A program made the translations under genes and the position numbers. The notes beneath the pieces were generated by a model, which saw only the letters and a list, made by a program, of their open reading frames with translations, was not told the origin of the DNA and did no database searches. Below, in pieces: positions 31,791 through 43,509 of a stretch of DNA of 64,000 bases; the stretch's first letter is position 1; every line of letters starts with the position of its first letter. The DNA is from Saturnia japonica (taxonomy: Eukaryota; Arthropoda; Insecta; Lepidoptera; Saturniidae), in NCBI GenBank assembly GCA_033032175.1, contig CM065318.1, positions 8,680,001-8,744,000 on the forward strand, in the 5' to 3' direction.

Positions 31791-33016
31791 ATTGCAATAA
31801 AGTTGATTATAAACAATTATTATGAATTACCTAAGAATATGAAATCTTATTAGCAAAAAAAAACATGAACTCTTGTAAACTATTATTAAATAGTTTAAAA
31901 CGATATAACACATTTCAAAAAATGTATAAATTACAGGCCTACTAATATTATTTATAAAACTACCTGACCTCACAGACGTTCTGCCTTTTCCGGAAGTTAA
32001 CGGCTCGGTAGCGCCACCTACCGAATACTATGAACTATCGAATTTTTTCCGTTTTCTTTTGAGATCAAAGTCGATACGATAGCTAAACATAATTCAGAGA
32101 CTCTCACTTTTTTGGATGTAACATCCGTCATATAGATTTTTCCGTATGTTACTCAGACCATATTAATGAATCGATTGACTCCTTTTTCAGTAAAATCGGA
32201 AGAGTAGTATAGGATGCTACGGTGGAAAATAACACTTAAAAACAAACATGTATGTTTTTATTGCTGCTAAAGATTGCTAAAAACATTACCTTTTCTGTTT
32301 GCTTTTCCGTAGTCAGGTAATAAATATATTACAAACATAGGGAAGCATATTATAACACAAATCAAAAGTTTTTTTCATAGCACTGATGCCATTAATTACT
32401 GTATATAAAAACCATTGTATAGATTTCACCGCGACCCTGGAAAATTCAGCATCTTATTAATTCAAACTTATTTTTATACAATTATTCTTTTCAAAACAGA
32501 GTTCCTACTTACTTATGAATACAATGTAATCAATAAAATTGTACGTATATTCTACAAGCGTACAACTTACAATCATAAAGAGAAGAAAGTTAAAATACGA
32601 AGAAATTATTCGACAGTCCATTAAGACGCGAATTAAATTACAGTTTACAAAAGAACGCACGGAATTCTTAAAATGGCAAAAGTGAAAGAGGTATAGCTAT
32701 TATTCTACACCACAGATTATGGTGTCAATTTAGGAATTACAAATTAAGTTTTGTAAGTGAACGAGGCTACCTTTACAAGTTACAAGTAAACGAGTTAATG
32801 GTAAAAATATTTTCTTGTTACTGGCATGTCAAGTTTATTTCTAAAAGTTATTCGTGACATACATATCCGCCCGCGCCACCGCATAAAGTAAGTAAAAATT
32901 TGTAAATCTGTGGAATATGGTTTCACACGAATACCATTACAGATTATAGTGGAATATTGGATTAGTAAAATCGTTTTTTGTATCCAATCAATATAGTATT
33001 ATTTCATTTTAATAAA
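31791..33016. other. AT-rich; contains a family F fragment
   Basis: 31970-32045 carries family F (CAGACGTTCTGCCTTTTCCG, GCGCCACCTACCG). The rest has no supported gene; the 69-codon frame at 32415-32624 has no domain. Confidence 0.35.
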
Positions 33017-33283
33017 TCTATATAAAAAAATTTGTTGTGGTTTGCAATTTTGCGCGTATCCAAAAATTACTGGATAGATTTTCAGCAAATTTTTTTTATT
33101 TACTGCTTAGATACTTGGTCCGAATAAAAAATAAAAATTATCACGATATTTTCATTCAATAAAATCTTATTAAAGTTATAAGAAATTACGATTTTTATAA
33201 TCACTACGCGTCCAGTGATGTGTTATCTTGCCGTGGTTTTAAATATAATAAACATCGCAAACGAAGTTGCGGGTATCAGCTAG
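33017..33283 (+). mobile_element. Short Helitron 1 of a head-to-tail pair
   Basis: Starts after A with TCTATATAAAAAAATTTG and ends with CGAAGTTGCGGGTATCAGCT-AG, followed by T. 267 bp, no coding. Confidence 0.6.
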
Positions 33284-33602
33284 TCTTATATATAAAATTC
33301 TTCTATGTGTCTGTTAGTGTCCGTGTAACTTCTGAACGAGATAACAGATTAAACTTATATTTACATAACATACCTAATTGTTTTATAGAGACGATGGTTG
33401 ATAGCTATGCTAGAATCAATAGGTGGCGCTGTGATCGAGCTACTACTACCGGCAAGGGCAGAACAATGTCTATCGTGGCTGGCGCTCACACCCAAGCCAC
33501 GGTGAAGGTGTAAACGCCGTCAGAGGCTCTATTTTTTAGGACCCATCAGGCTAAAAGTATAGTCAGATAGAAAAAAAAAACAATGTCTATCGACTCAGCT
33601 AG
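33284..33602 (+). mobile_element. Short Helitron 2, directly abutting Helitron 1
   Basis: Starts TCTTATATATAAAATTCTTC immediately after the CTAG of Helitron 1 and ends GACTCAGCTAG followed by T. It shares its 3' family with 6655-6741. A Jockey 3' fragment lies inside at 33476-33578. Confidence 0.65.
33476..33578 (+). mobile_element. Jockey 3'-end fragment with target duplication
   Basis: GGTGAAGGTGTAAACGCCG, then GGCTAAAAGTATAGTCAG and an A-run match the end of the Jockey 3' UTR at 5940-6005. AACAATGTCTATCG at 33462-33475 is repeated at 33579-33592 (the first two As merge with the tail). Confidence 0.75.
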
Positions 33603-35344
33603 TTATCTATATAAATATTTTGTTAGATACATTGTAATACATAAATTTTAATATTTTGTACGAAATATCTTACGGATAATACATAATATATAATAATAAA
33701 CAAAAATGTTATCAAATTAAAATGTTTTTGGATTTAAAAAGAAAATTTGAAAGTTCATTTGTCATGAGTTAACAACAGGTTTTTTTTACATTTTATAATA
33801 ATCGTAACTGGTTATTTTATATATTGCAACGTATCATAACCCTTATCTAGGTTTGACAATAATTGCTTGGAGGTGTAAAGCAGACAATGGGACGTGATAG
33901 AGACCCGTGATAAACCGTGACCGTGTAGATTGCCGGTGAAGTTCCCAAAGGTCAAGATCAGATTATTCATGTAACTCGACATCTATATCTTTAGATACAA
34001 CAAATAAATGCGAAACCACAACTACGGTCTTAAAATATTTTCTCATTCAGTAATCTGATTAGATTAACGCAGTACTTCTAATAAGTATTTTTGTTTATGT
34101 TCCAAGACGGTACTGAGTGCGGATAATGATTTTATAGCACAAAAGAAATTCTATAGCACCTTATCGGATTATGGTAATATTCCTAAATTTAATTAGGTTT
34201 TAAAAATCTGGCGAACGAGATTAGCTCGGTTGTCGCAAGAAAATACCGATCTATGTCATAGTTGAAAAGTAAAACAACAACAACAAACGTTCGTCTCCTA
34301 ATTTTATTTTACACATTTTATTGAAAATTCTTATAATTATAAGCCTATCAACTATGGAATGACACAGGCTAACCGTGTACAAAATTTCATAAAAATCCGT
34401 TAAACCCTTTTCGAGGCAAATATGGTCATACAAACATACAAAGATTGTTTTATGTCATATTCGTGATCATTGTCTTTTATAAAGAATGTCTATCAGGAGA
34501 TTTAGAAAAACAAAATTGCATGTACAGTCCGAAATACATATTTATAAATATAGTACATTATACAAATACAAGAATTTCTCACATATATTAGAGTAAGAGT
34601 AGGTAGTTAAATCTGATTTGATTAAATACAATATATTCGAATATATATATTTTTTATGGAGGTTCAGCTGTAATTTCTTTGTTTATGAGCCGATTCTGAT
34701 GTTTTTTTTTGTTGGATATGGGATACCTCAAGGGAGGTCCCAATTTAATTTCATTGACATTGGACCTTCAACTTGTATAAATAAATTCATTGAAGCTGGT
34801 TTTCTTTTTTGTTAATAATTGTCTTGTATTTTAGATATTAAATATCATATTTTCGTTACTGAATATGTTTATGTGAATAGTAACTACATAGTAATATAAT
34901 ATTTAGACCGATATCGTAAAAATAAAAATATTCTCCCGAGCATTTTCCGCGAATTTTACCTATTTAGGAATCGCCTCGTTTACATATGTAGACATATTAT
35001 GTTAATACAGGTGAAACATAGCATAAAAAGACACCCAACTTAATTGGAAATACGTCGATGTACCTTAGACATTAATCGAAAGTGTCACTACTAATGTACA
35101 TTTGCATCGCATGGAACGTTATGAATAATGTAGCATTAATCATTTCAATTTTCACTTCTGTAATTAATATGTTATTTTAACTTGAATCATTAAATTAAGT
35201 TGGTACTTTAATATAAAATCAAACATGGTAGGTGCATTTTGAGTAAGTTTTTATTTTGCTTGTCATTACATAAATTCCACAAGGTTTTAGTTATTTTTTT
35301 TTACATTTTGTATTCAACAGATTTTATATCATGCACCTATCTTA
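33603..35344. other. AT-rich with a diverged family E copy
   Basis: 34205-34450 reads GGCGAACGAGATTAGCTCGG, TTGTCGCAAG and a GAGGCAAATATGGTC-type end, a diverged family E member. No gene seen. Confidence 0.35.
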
Positions 35345-35611
35345 TCTTACTATAATATTATATAATAAAGTCCCTTCGCCGCATCTGTCTGTCTGTCTGA
35401 ACACGATAAACTCAAAAAGTACCAAACGGATTTTCATTCGGTTTTCATCAATGGATGGAGTGATTAATGAGGAAGGTTTAGGTGTATAATTCATTAAGGT
35501 TTTGTGTAAATTGGCTGAAATGTGACGATGATAGTTGAAGATGTCGACAAAATTTATAGGCGTGTGCCGTGTAAACCTATATGTATAATAGAGGCCAAGG
35601 CGGGTTACTAG
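35345..35611 (+). mobile_element. Short Helitron
   Basis: Starts TCTTACTATAATATTATAT, then CGCCGCATCTGTCTGTCTG, AACACGATAAACTC and ACCAAACGGATTTTCATTC. Ends GGCCAAGGCGGGTTACTAG followed by T (CTAG 35608-35611). The minus-strand 127-codon frame across it is spurious. Confidence 0.6.
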
Positions 35612-36227
35612 TATAATATAGCTTACATTTAATTTAAAAAACTCTTTCATAGTTTTTAATAGCATTTTTAATATTCGGTAACTATAAAATAACCATGATT
35701 CAATAATAAAAAAAGCCACATGCAAATGCCCTCTTCAAGAATATGCGTAAAGCAATAAATACCTTTACTGTCTTTAGATAATATATATATACAATTAATA
35801 AACAATAGTCTCATTTAAAACATACTTCAATAAGTACTTGACTGATTTGAGAATACTGGAAATTTGTATTTATAGTGTTAGTAATTGAAATTATTTTCTT
35901 TTGAATTTTCAACATCGATAAAATTTCGAGTGACCATCGATCAAGTTTGGACAAAAGATCTAACAAAAGTTAGTACGTGAGTGTTTTAGGTGCGTAAGCC
36001 TTTCAATAGTATACTGACACCAGAATTACTTATGGCTACTTAATCTCCACTTGACATAGGAGTACAATATCATGATACTATTGTTAATACAGTTGGTGAG
36101 TACGTACGTATAGCACTCGATAAAGATGAGGACGAAAATCGTGTTTTGTTTTTTTTTCAATAACTTCCCAGAGCCGTTTACATATATATTTATAAGCTTT
36201 TATTTTATTCGCCATGTTAGTATGTAT
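35612..36227. other. AT-rich, no supported gene
   Basis: Nothing seen apart from TA runs. Confidence 0.3.
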
Positions 36228-36360
36228 CAGTGGTATACTGAATCCTTAAAAATGTGGATCTGCGGATACGGGACACGGATACGAATTATTGCTATCTTGA
36301 TCCGCAAATACGTATACGGTCCTCAACTTTCGTACTTCCGTTTGTTCGCATTAGGCGTGT
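36228..36360 (+). mobile_element. hAT-like MITE fragment
   Basis: CAGTGGTATACTGAATCC, ATCTGCGGATACGG and ATACGTATACGGTCC match one half of 8913-9250. Confidence 0.45.
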
Positions 36361-37429
36361 GTTACCTTAGACCGATATAGTTCGCCGAACGCAACCCTTT
36401 GAGTAAGTGAAATTATGAGATATGTATAAACTCTCATTGTGCGCGCGATCTGTGTTTATTTTAGTGTGACAAAGGATCTGTGCAATATCAGTATTGTAGA
36501 CTATTGTATTGTATTTGTAGCGTATACAACATCAGTTTTATCAGTAAATTTAATTTTAAATACAAGTGTTCTTTAGTTTATTTTTGTTATTTTTGAATTT
36601 ATACAACTAAAATCAATTTAAAAAGTTCAAAGTTTTTCATTGTTACCTTTCAAGTTTCATATAAGAAATTAATATAAAAAATCCGTTTAAGATTCGCAAA
36701 AAAAGTACTGAAATAGATACGAATTTGAATAATTTTCTTATTATATCCAGCACATTCATAGTATCTATGGGTTAAACCTAAATTTATAACTACTTACACT
36801 ATAACCGTTTGCAAACTTCTTTTTGCAATAAATTATTATTAGTATTAAAAATTAACGTAGTTTTTCTCGAGTCTGGATTGTAATGTTGAAATTTTAAATT
36901 AAAATTGTAGAACATTTGAACACCGTCGTCGTGGTCGAGAAAAGTAGTCGTTTGTGGTTTAAAAATGAAACATTACCGGCCACACCGGCGTTATCAAGAC
37001 ATCAAAAACAATTTAGTTGTTGAATCCTGTTTCAGTTTACTTATAACTCTAAAATACAGTAACAACCGGTACGAATAAACTGGATCATACTTAACCGTAC
37101 TATATACTGCGGAATATTGACGTTGCATATCTTCTAGCATTTTCTAGGAATTTTCGTATGAGCTACGTACGATATTATTAAAATTCTTGTATCAATGTAC
37201 AAATACAGTTATTTTTAGTTTATTTTTTATATCAGCACTTAGTAATACTATAATTGTTTTTAAGAACTAGCAACTACTCGTGACATAATACTCAAAGGTA
37301 ATGTAGGTTTCTGTTACCAAGTAAAAGATTTTTTGGAACCCGATCAGTATGTTCCAGAAATTAGCCCTAATACAAATTTTACATCTCTATAATAAATTAG
37401 CTGACATGGCATTTGTACCTAATCCAGTA
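36361..37429. other. No supported gene
   Basis: AT-rich; a short GC-richer patch at 36920-37000 has no clear frame. Confidence 0.25.
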
Positions 37430-38285
37430 GATAATGTCTCAACCACAGCGACATCTATCGGATTCAGATTTTTTTACTTCTTTTAAGGCACTATACAAAA
37501 AAATTATATAAATATAAATTATTTATTTATTTTATCAAAAAATGTAGAGTTTGTCAATAACGGCTAAAGCGCTACCTATCAAATTGTAACACAGCTATGA
37601 ACATTACATATAAGAAGAATATAAGCTCTATCGGTTAAGTCGTTGAGAAGTTACACATACACTAACAGACGCACGGAAGATTTTTATTGTAAAAGATAGT
37701 AATAGTACCTATGTAATAGTATAAAATATAACAGAAATAGATAAATCGCGTCTAATATATTCAATCTTTGGCAGAGAAATCTACAATTTTGTCCCCGTTT
37801 AGTGGCAGGTTATTTTAAGGAATAAGGATTAGCGTGTCAACAAAATTGTTATACTGGTTAATGGAACGTCTACCAAGTCAGTACAATGTTATAAGATCTT
37901 CGATAAGCCATGTGCACCGATGAGACGATCCTTCAAGAGCCTACGGGTCCAGTATAGGTCATCAATCAGCGGTAATGGTCTCTTTATCCTAATGATGTTC
38001 TCCATACAGAGTTAATTTGCATATCGACAGATCGCATGCAGTTACGGAGGATAATATAGTTTGCACGATCTACTCTAAATTTTACTTCCCTACACTTTAC
38101 CTTCAGTCTGTTCAAGTAAACCACAGCGCCACTTATCGGAACCTAATATTTCTATAAACTATCGTCTCGATAAAAAAAAAATATATTTTACATATAAATA
38201 TGAGGTAAATCGGTCAAATCCTTTAGAAGTTATAGAATTACTAACAGACGCATATAAGATTTTTATATCAAAGTATATTAAATTA
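37430..38285 (+). repeat. Two family F fragments (37430-37690 and 38105-38285)
   Basis: Both contain ACCACAGCG, ATCTATCGGAT or CCACTTATCGGAAC, a GTTAAGTCGTTGAGAAGTTA or AATCCTTTAGAAGTTATAG block, ACTAACAGACGCA and AAGATTTTTAT. The intervening 37691-38104 has no identified content. Confidence 0.4.
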
Positions 38286-38659
38286 CTGTTTAAAGGTAAA
38301 TAAAATTGGAAATTATTACTGTTTTTATATTATACGCGCTCTGCAGGCGATTGGCCCGCAGCCCGCACATATTTTGCCAAAATTATCATTATATTTGAAC
38401 ATACACACCAATTAATTTAGGTAAACCATTTTCTCCGCTTCGCATGTGTAATGGTCTATTTATTTTATAGACATGGTAATGGAAATTACATATTATTGAA
38501 TAAGAAGATGATCCACCACACTGCAAAATATTTCATTTAATTTCAGATGTGAGATGTAAACAATACTCCGAAAAGAATCTAAAAGGCCTACATGGATATA
38601 TTAAATTCTAAAGAAACAAAATCTCTACTACTATTAAAGAGCTAAAAGTTTATGAATAT
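38286..38659. other. Unassigned
   Basis: 38350-38385 (GGCCCGCAGCCCGCACAT) recalls hAT subterminal sequence such as 49845. Otherwise nothing. Confidence 0.25.
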
Positions 38660-38800
38660 TTCTAGGGGGTATTTTATCGACGTGAGTTCGAACCCTTGCA
38701 ATGAATTTGAGCTTTCGGTGAAGAAAAACGTCATGATGAAACCATAGCATGGTGTTAGAGGTTTTTCTAATGCCCGCCTGGTTAGCTACCCCATTTATTC
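38660..38800 (+). mobile_element. SINE family C 5' half
   Basis: TCGACGTGAGTTCGAACCCT carries the B-box, then TTGAGCTTTCGGTGAAG, TGATGAAACCATAGCATGG and TTTTTCTAATGCCCGCCTGG. Confidence 0.6.
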
Positions 38801-39639
38801 TTATTTTTATACTGTAACACAAACATTCATACACGAACCAAGCCGTGAGCAGTTGCTAATCAATTAAAAACTGTACAGTGTACGTAGACTTGATAAATAT
38901 ACTGAAGTGTCAATCATTGAGAGATTAAAACACGCTAAAGTAAGTCATGCTTAAAAAGATACATAGATTAGTGCGAGATGATTATTGTAGTTATCAGAGC
39001 GTTCATTAAACCACTACTAAAAAGTAAAAATCCATTAGTGTTTATAACAGTATGTAGGCAGTAACGATTATGATTATGTTAATAAACATCTTTAGTGAAC
39101 TATAGGTAACAATATGAGAGAAAAAAACATTGCAAACTTTCATGTCTACTAAATTCAACCGCATTAGTTTTTGTAATTCAATTGAAAGATTTAACACGAT
39201 AACTTTTAAAAAAAAAAAATCAACTTCTATGATTTTGAAGAGTTCTCTGGTCTATTTTCTGTTAATTAACGCTTAAGTTTGCTTTGTTGATATACAATTT
39301 CGGGTATAAAAAGTTTAAAACAATTGCACATAATATGATCTATTACTAAACAGTTATGGATTCTCAGTAAAAAGGCATTGAATTATAATTGACTAACAAA
39401 ATAAAGTGGGTGTAAAGATAAAAGCTGTGCATCCAAGTAGATCAGTGATTTAAATGCAGACATTTTAATGTTTGATCTTGCGTAACTTCGCAACAACTGG
39501 CTACGTTACGCTTTTTTCTTGATGTTTAACGCTTCGTCATTTGAAATGTAGTATTTCAATTGGATGAATGTAATAAAGATTAATTACAGTTCAGAAAAGA
39601 AAAAATATGTAATTCGTGTACAATATTTTTTATCTGCCT
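38801..39639. other. AT-rich, no supported gene
   Basis: No signal. Confidence 0.3.
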
Positions 39640-39957
39640 ATATTAATAAATATGTATTTACCACTAGATATTTGTCCCAGATAGCTATTTTATAGGCCTT
39701 TGATCTCCAACTTGTTTTTTTTTATTATAATTTTGTCTATTCGTATGTATGTCTGGATTTATAACTCAAAAACTGTTTTATCAATTACACAAGGAAATTT
39801 TATACACGAGAAATATACGTAATTTCTCATTTAATAGACTATAAAAATTATCAATAAATACTTTCATATAAATCATGAAATACGAATAAAAATAAAATCA
39901 TGAGACTTTAATAATCACTGCGTCATAAACGTGGGAATCTGCGGGCCAGGTTAGTCT
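39640..39957 (+). mobile_element. Degenerate Helitron
   Basis: CCTATATTAATAAATATG start, interior AACTCAAAAACTG and TATAAAAATTATCAATAA, end CGTGGGAATCTGCGGGCCAG followed by GTTAGT, where CTAG has mutated to TTAG. Confidence 0.4.
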
Positions 39958-40076
39958 TTCTATAATATTTTTTTTATCCCACTACATTATAATTTGATAT
40001 TGGTTGATATATACCAAAATTACTTAATTACTGAGATTTAAATTACTGTGTAGTATTTTATATAACTATCAAACTG

Positions 40077-40296
40077 TCTCGTTAGCCTAGTGGTTATTAG
40101 CGCGACTACTATGAGCGAGGTCCTGGGTTCGAATCCCAGGTCGAGCAAAGTGTTATTGGGTTTTTCCTATGAAATTCTCAGTAGCAGCTCGGAGTTTGGT
40201 TTCGTTGCCCGATTAATGACAATAGGCTCGCCCCCATTAAGTACACCTCTGCCTAACCCTTCGGGGAATACAGGCGTGATGGTATGTTATGTTATG
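40077..40296 (+). mobile_element. tRNA-derived SINE, family A, nearly full length
   Basis: A-box-like TAGCCTAGTGGTTATTAGCG, a 16-bp B-box region GGGTTCGAATCCCAGG, body TTGGGTTTTTCCTATGAAAT and GCAGCTCGGAGTTTGG, tail ACCCTTCGGGGAATACAGG, CGTGATGG and (TATGT)n. Relative to 12895-13138 it lacks about 60 bp between CTCGCCCC and GTACACCTC. The 84-codon frame over it is spurious. Confidence 0.8.
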
Positions 40297-40970
40297 AAAC
40301 ATGACAATATGTTATTCGTGGAAGGTACAATAATTCATAATTGATTAAATGCTGAACGACATTTTCTTTAAAAATTATCGTTATTAACCTCTCCAGTATC
40401 AATATAATCCGTCCATTGTTAAAATGTTTATAACGATGGTTCGATCAGCTTCCAATCAGTCACTATTGAAATTGAATAAGTACATATCGGAAATATTGAC
40501 CATTTTACATGACTACAAAAACACGATGCTATGAGTCCATAAAAAAATCTGTTATCTACATTGTTAAGTGATTGCACAAAAGATCGCTTATAAAAAAAAA
40601 TTCTATTAAATCATTTAACCTTCTTATACTTAGTTAACACAATTGTTCTCAAACTACATAATAATGGAATTTGAATACATTGTAATTAAAGAAACTTTTT
40701 GTTTTTACTTTATTCATAAATTCATTTTTGTACGGGCCTTTATTCTTCTAATTGAAGTATTCATAGACTTGTGTGATTCTTAAAACATATCTCTAGGTAG
40801 TATTCAGTATTTTGATTGTCAAAGTAGAATATGCACTTAGTAACAAGACAAACGAAATATTTAATTTGCAACTTGACACTTTTTAGCGGCTTCAAATAAG
40901 GGAGGTTCTTTGTTTCGCTAGTGGGTTTGTATGTGCGTTTTCTTTTCAAGATTTTTCCAAAAGTGAACTA
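40297..40970. other. AT-rich, no supported gene
   Basis: No signal beyond A/T runs. Confidence 0.3.
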
Positions 40971-41486
40971 CAGTGTAAATTCTTTATAACGTTTTCCTTT
41001 ATAACGATAAACTCCCTATAACGTTGAAGTGAGCCCAACTTGGTTGGTTTGCGTTAAAACCCACATATTCAAACACTCTTTATAGCGATACGCCATTCTC
41101 TATTACGAAGAAATGTGTTCATATTTTTAGACAGTAAATATTTATTATCGATATTATTGTTTATTATCAGATAACAAAAGACTTTGAAGCTCCGAAACAT
41201 CCGAGGTCGGTCTAGCTTTTGTTATCCTTATTGCCTTGAACACGTGCAGTATGACGCGTTGTTTTCTCGGAAGTGATGGTCTTCGACCAAGCATACTGGG
41301 TACCTATCGTATTATCAGTCGTAAACCTACTTTGAAACTGTTAACATGGCCAGTAAACAGAAAAGCGATTAGTATTAAAAATTCTTGTTAATTTGGTTGC
41401 TTTTTGGTCACTCCATATAACGATAACTCTCTATAACGACAAAAAATGCTCAGTCCTTTGAGTTTCGTTATAAAGAGTATACATTG
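40971..41486 (+). mobile_element. Non-autonomous pogo/Tigger-like element
   Basis: The termini are inverted: CAGTGTAAATTCTTTATAAC at 40971 and, reversed from 41486, CAATGTATACTCTTTATAAC, each bordered by TA. Sub-repeats of TATAACGATAA/TATAACGA occur inside both ends, a pogo/Tigger habit. At 41346 an ATG begins MASKQK, the usual start of pogo-type transposases, then stops appear. So this is an internal-deletion derivative that kept the promoter side and first codons. Confidence 0.8.
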
Positions 41487-42026
41487 TATTTTACGTTTTA
41501 ATGTTATAAAACATTCATTCCTGTCAACTATTTTTTTACACAACATCGCCTTAAGCCCCTGTATAATAAATTTATTTGACAAAAATATTTTATTTTTATC
41601 CACTTATTTTACAAGGGTGTACCTAAAGCTATACTGAGATAATACATAAAAAAATTACCATACTAATCCGTTCAACATAAATAGCACATCCTGACAGCCT
41701 AAGGTGCATACGCGCCAACACTATTTAATTTAAGAATCGATTACAGTTGCATGCATTAAATTATACCGACACCCACCCGGAGGCTTTTTGTGAACATACA
41801 TTAAATGTTCCAGCCACCAACATTACTATATACTGTTCATAATAGAGAGATCATTAGGTTATTTTACTGTCTTACTCCCTTATTACACGTGCTACCGTTA
41901 TTCAGATGCGTTAGTTTAATCCACTCTTAATCATGGGGTGATCAAGAGTGTATGGATATGCGAATGTAGTACATTGTAAATGAAAATTAAGGTTCCATGC
42001 ACTATATAAATAAACTCAATAATATA
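41487..42026. other. No supported gene
   Basis: AT-rich; nothing identified. Confidence 0.3.
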
Positions 42027-42300
42027 TCTATATTAATAAATCTGTATGTATATGTGTATGTGTAGGTATATGTGTAAGGTTAACTCAAAAACAACTTGAC
42101 CGAGTTTTATGAAATTTTGTATACGGGAAGTTCAATACCCATTTCATAGACTACACGAATTTTAATAAAATTTTAGAAATCGTAACAAAATTCAAAAGTA
42201 TCTATGAATTCTTAGCCGATTTTCATGAAATTTTATAAATGGGAAATATTACATAATTTTAAAATATACAAGAATTTTATAATACGTCAATCAATATTAA
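42027..42300 (+). mobile_element. Helitron 5' part
   Basis: TCTATATTAATAAATCTGTA is identical over 18 bp to the start at 16225. Followed by AACTCAAAAACAACTTG and TTTTGTATACGGGAAGTTC. No 3' end could be located. Confidence 0.45.
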
Positions 42301-42782
42301 TTAATAGAAACTTTAGCATATAATTTTCTTAACATTAAAAAGCTTTGACTGTAAATCATGGTCGCATGCTTTTATCTAATGGTGAAGATTGAAAAAAGAA
42401 AATCTGTAAAATTAATACTACAAACATAACATTCCATCCTACTTGATGGATCGTTAATTATATTTACGGCGTAATCAAATTTTATCCTGTTGTCAAACAT
42501 ATTTTCCCATCAACGGTATTTGAAAATATTTATAACATTAAAACCACAACTCATAAATCATTTTATTGATAGATAATTAATTCTCACATTTCATTTATGA
42601 ATATTAATGTTATCGTACTTTATTAAATGCAATGAATATCCATTTTTCATTTTACGTATAAATAATTGTAATTCATCGTCATATTCTAAACACTACAAAA
42701 ATACTTTTTTGTATTGAAGCATGTGGTTATGCTGTTTTGTATAATTTTAAAAGATATATTTATATTATAATTTTTTTAGTCA
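42301..42782. other. AT-rich, nothing seen
   Basis: No signal. Confidence 0.3.
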
Positions 42783-43090
42783 TTATAGGTTTAGCGTTTG
42801 GCCTGAATCTCACCTGATGTTAAGTGACAATGTTGGTAAAGATGGTTGCACGCTAACCCTAGAGAGACTGGCTCTTAAGTTCAGCTGCCGGAACACACCT
42901 ATGTATTCTTCGCGACAGAATTTGAACTTGAAAATGGTAGCTATTCAGGTGGGTATGAGAGAATGCCCGAACACCATGCTATGGTTACATCACGATGTTT
43001 TCCTTCAACGAAAGCTCATACTCATTGCAGGGGATTTAAGAACTCATGTCGATCAACGCGGTGTCCGTACGGGCTATACAATACCACATT
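42783..43090 (-). mobile_element. SINE family C, nearly complete
   Basis: On the minus strand: ACACCGCGTTGATCGACATG, AGTTCTTAAATCCCC (decayed B-box), GAGCTTTCGTTGAAGG, TGATGTAACCATAGCATGG, CAGCTGAACTTAAGAGCCAG, and 3' end CTCACCTGAT-like with AGGCCAAACGCTAAACC. The plus-strand 164-codon frame across it is an artefact. Confidence 0.7.
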
Positions 43091-43343
43091 CAGCCATCAT
43101 TGCTAAACGATTAAACATGCTTATGAAAAATTTAACATGTTATTTAATTATTATACTCGAAATCATAATCATCATAAATCAAATTAAAATATTATCTTAT
43201 TTATTCATATCAACTGTTTCTTTTCATATTATCACATTGAAAAAGATCTCACAAAGAGTCTCTTCAATTAGTGTATTTATCAGTACCTACGTGGAAGTAT
43301 TATCTTCATAAGAGAGGACATCTGTGCAAGCGCCGGATGATGC

Positions 43344-43366
43344 GACGTCACGTGAGTCACGTCACA
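43344..43366. promoter_or_regulatory. Compound CRE/E-box/AP-1-like motif cluster
   Basis: GACGTCAC, TCACGTGA (a perfect E-box palindrome), TGAGTCA and TCACGTCA overlap within 23 bp. The cluster sits about 145 bp past the stop codon of the candidate gene at 43510-45072. Binding is inference from motif appearance only. Confidence 0.3.
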
Positions 43367-43509
43367 TAGTCATTTGATGCGTGTGTAATTTCAACGTGCA
43401 CTCAGTAAAATAATGTACAGTATGAAACCAATATACCCTATACACAAAATAGGGACTTTTAATTTTGGTCTTTAAATCAAATAGTGATATATTTGAAATC
43501 AATTATCGG

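Noticed and set aside
35342..35725. 127-codon minus-strand frame
   Set aside because: It covers a short Helitron and AT-rich flank; composition is not protein-like.
40090..40344. 84-codon frame
   Set aside because: Lies wholly on the family A SINE and its tail.
42817..43311. 164-codon plus-strand frame
   Set aside because: Its first 270 bp are the complement of a SINE family C copy; the rest is AT-rich.
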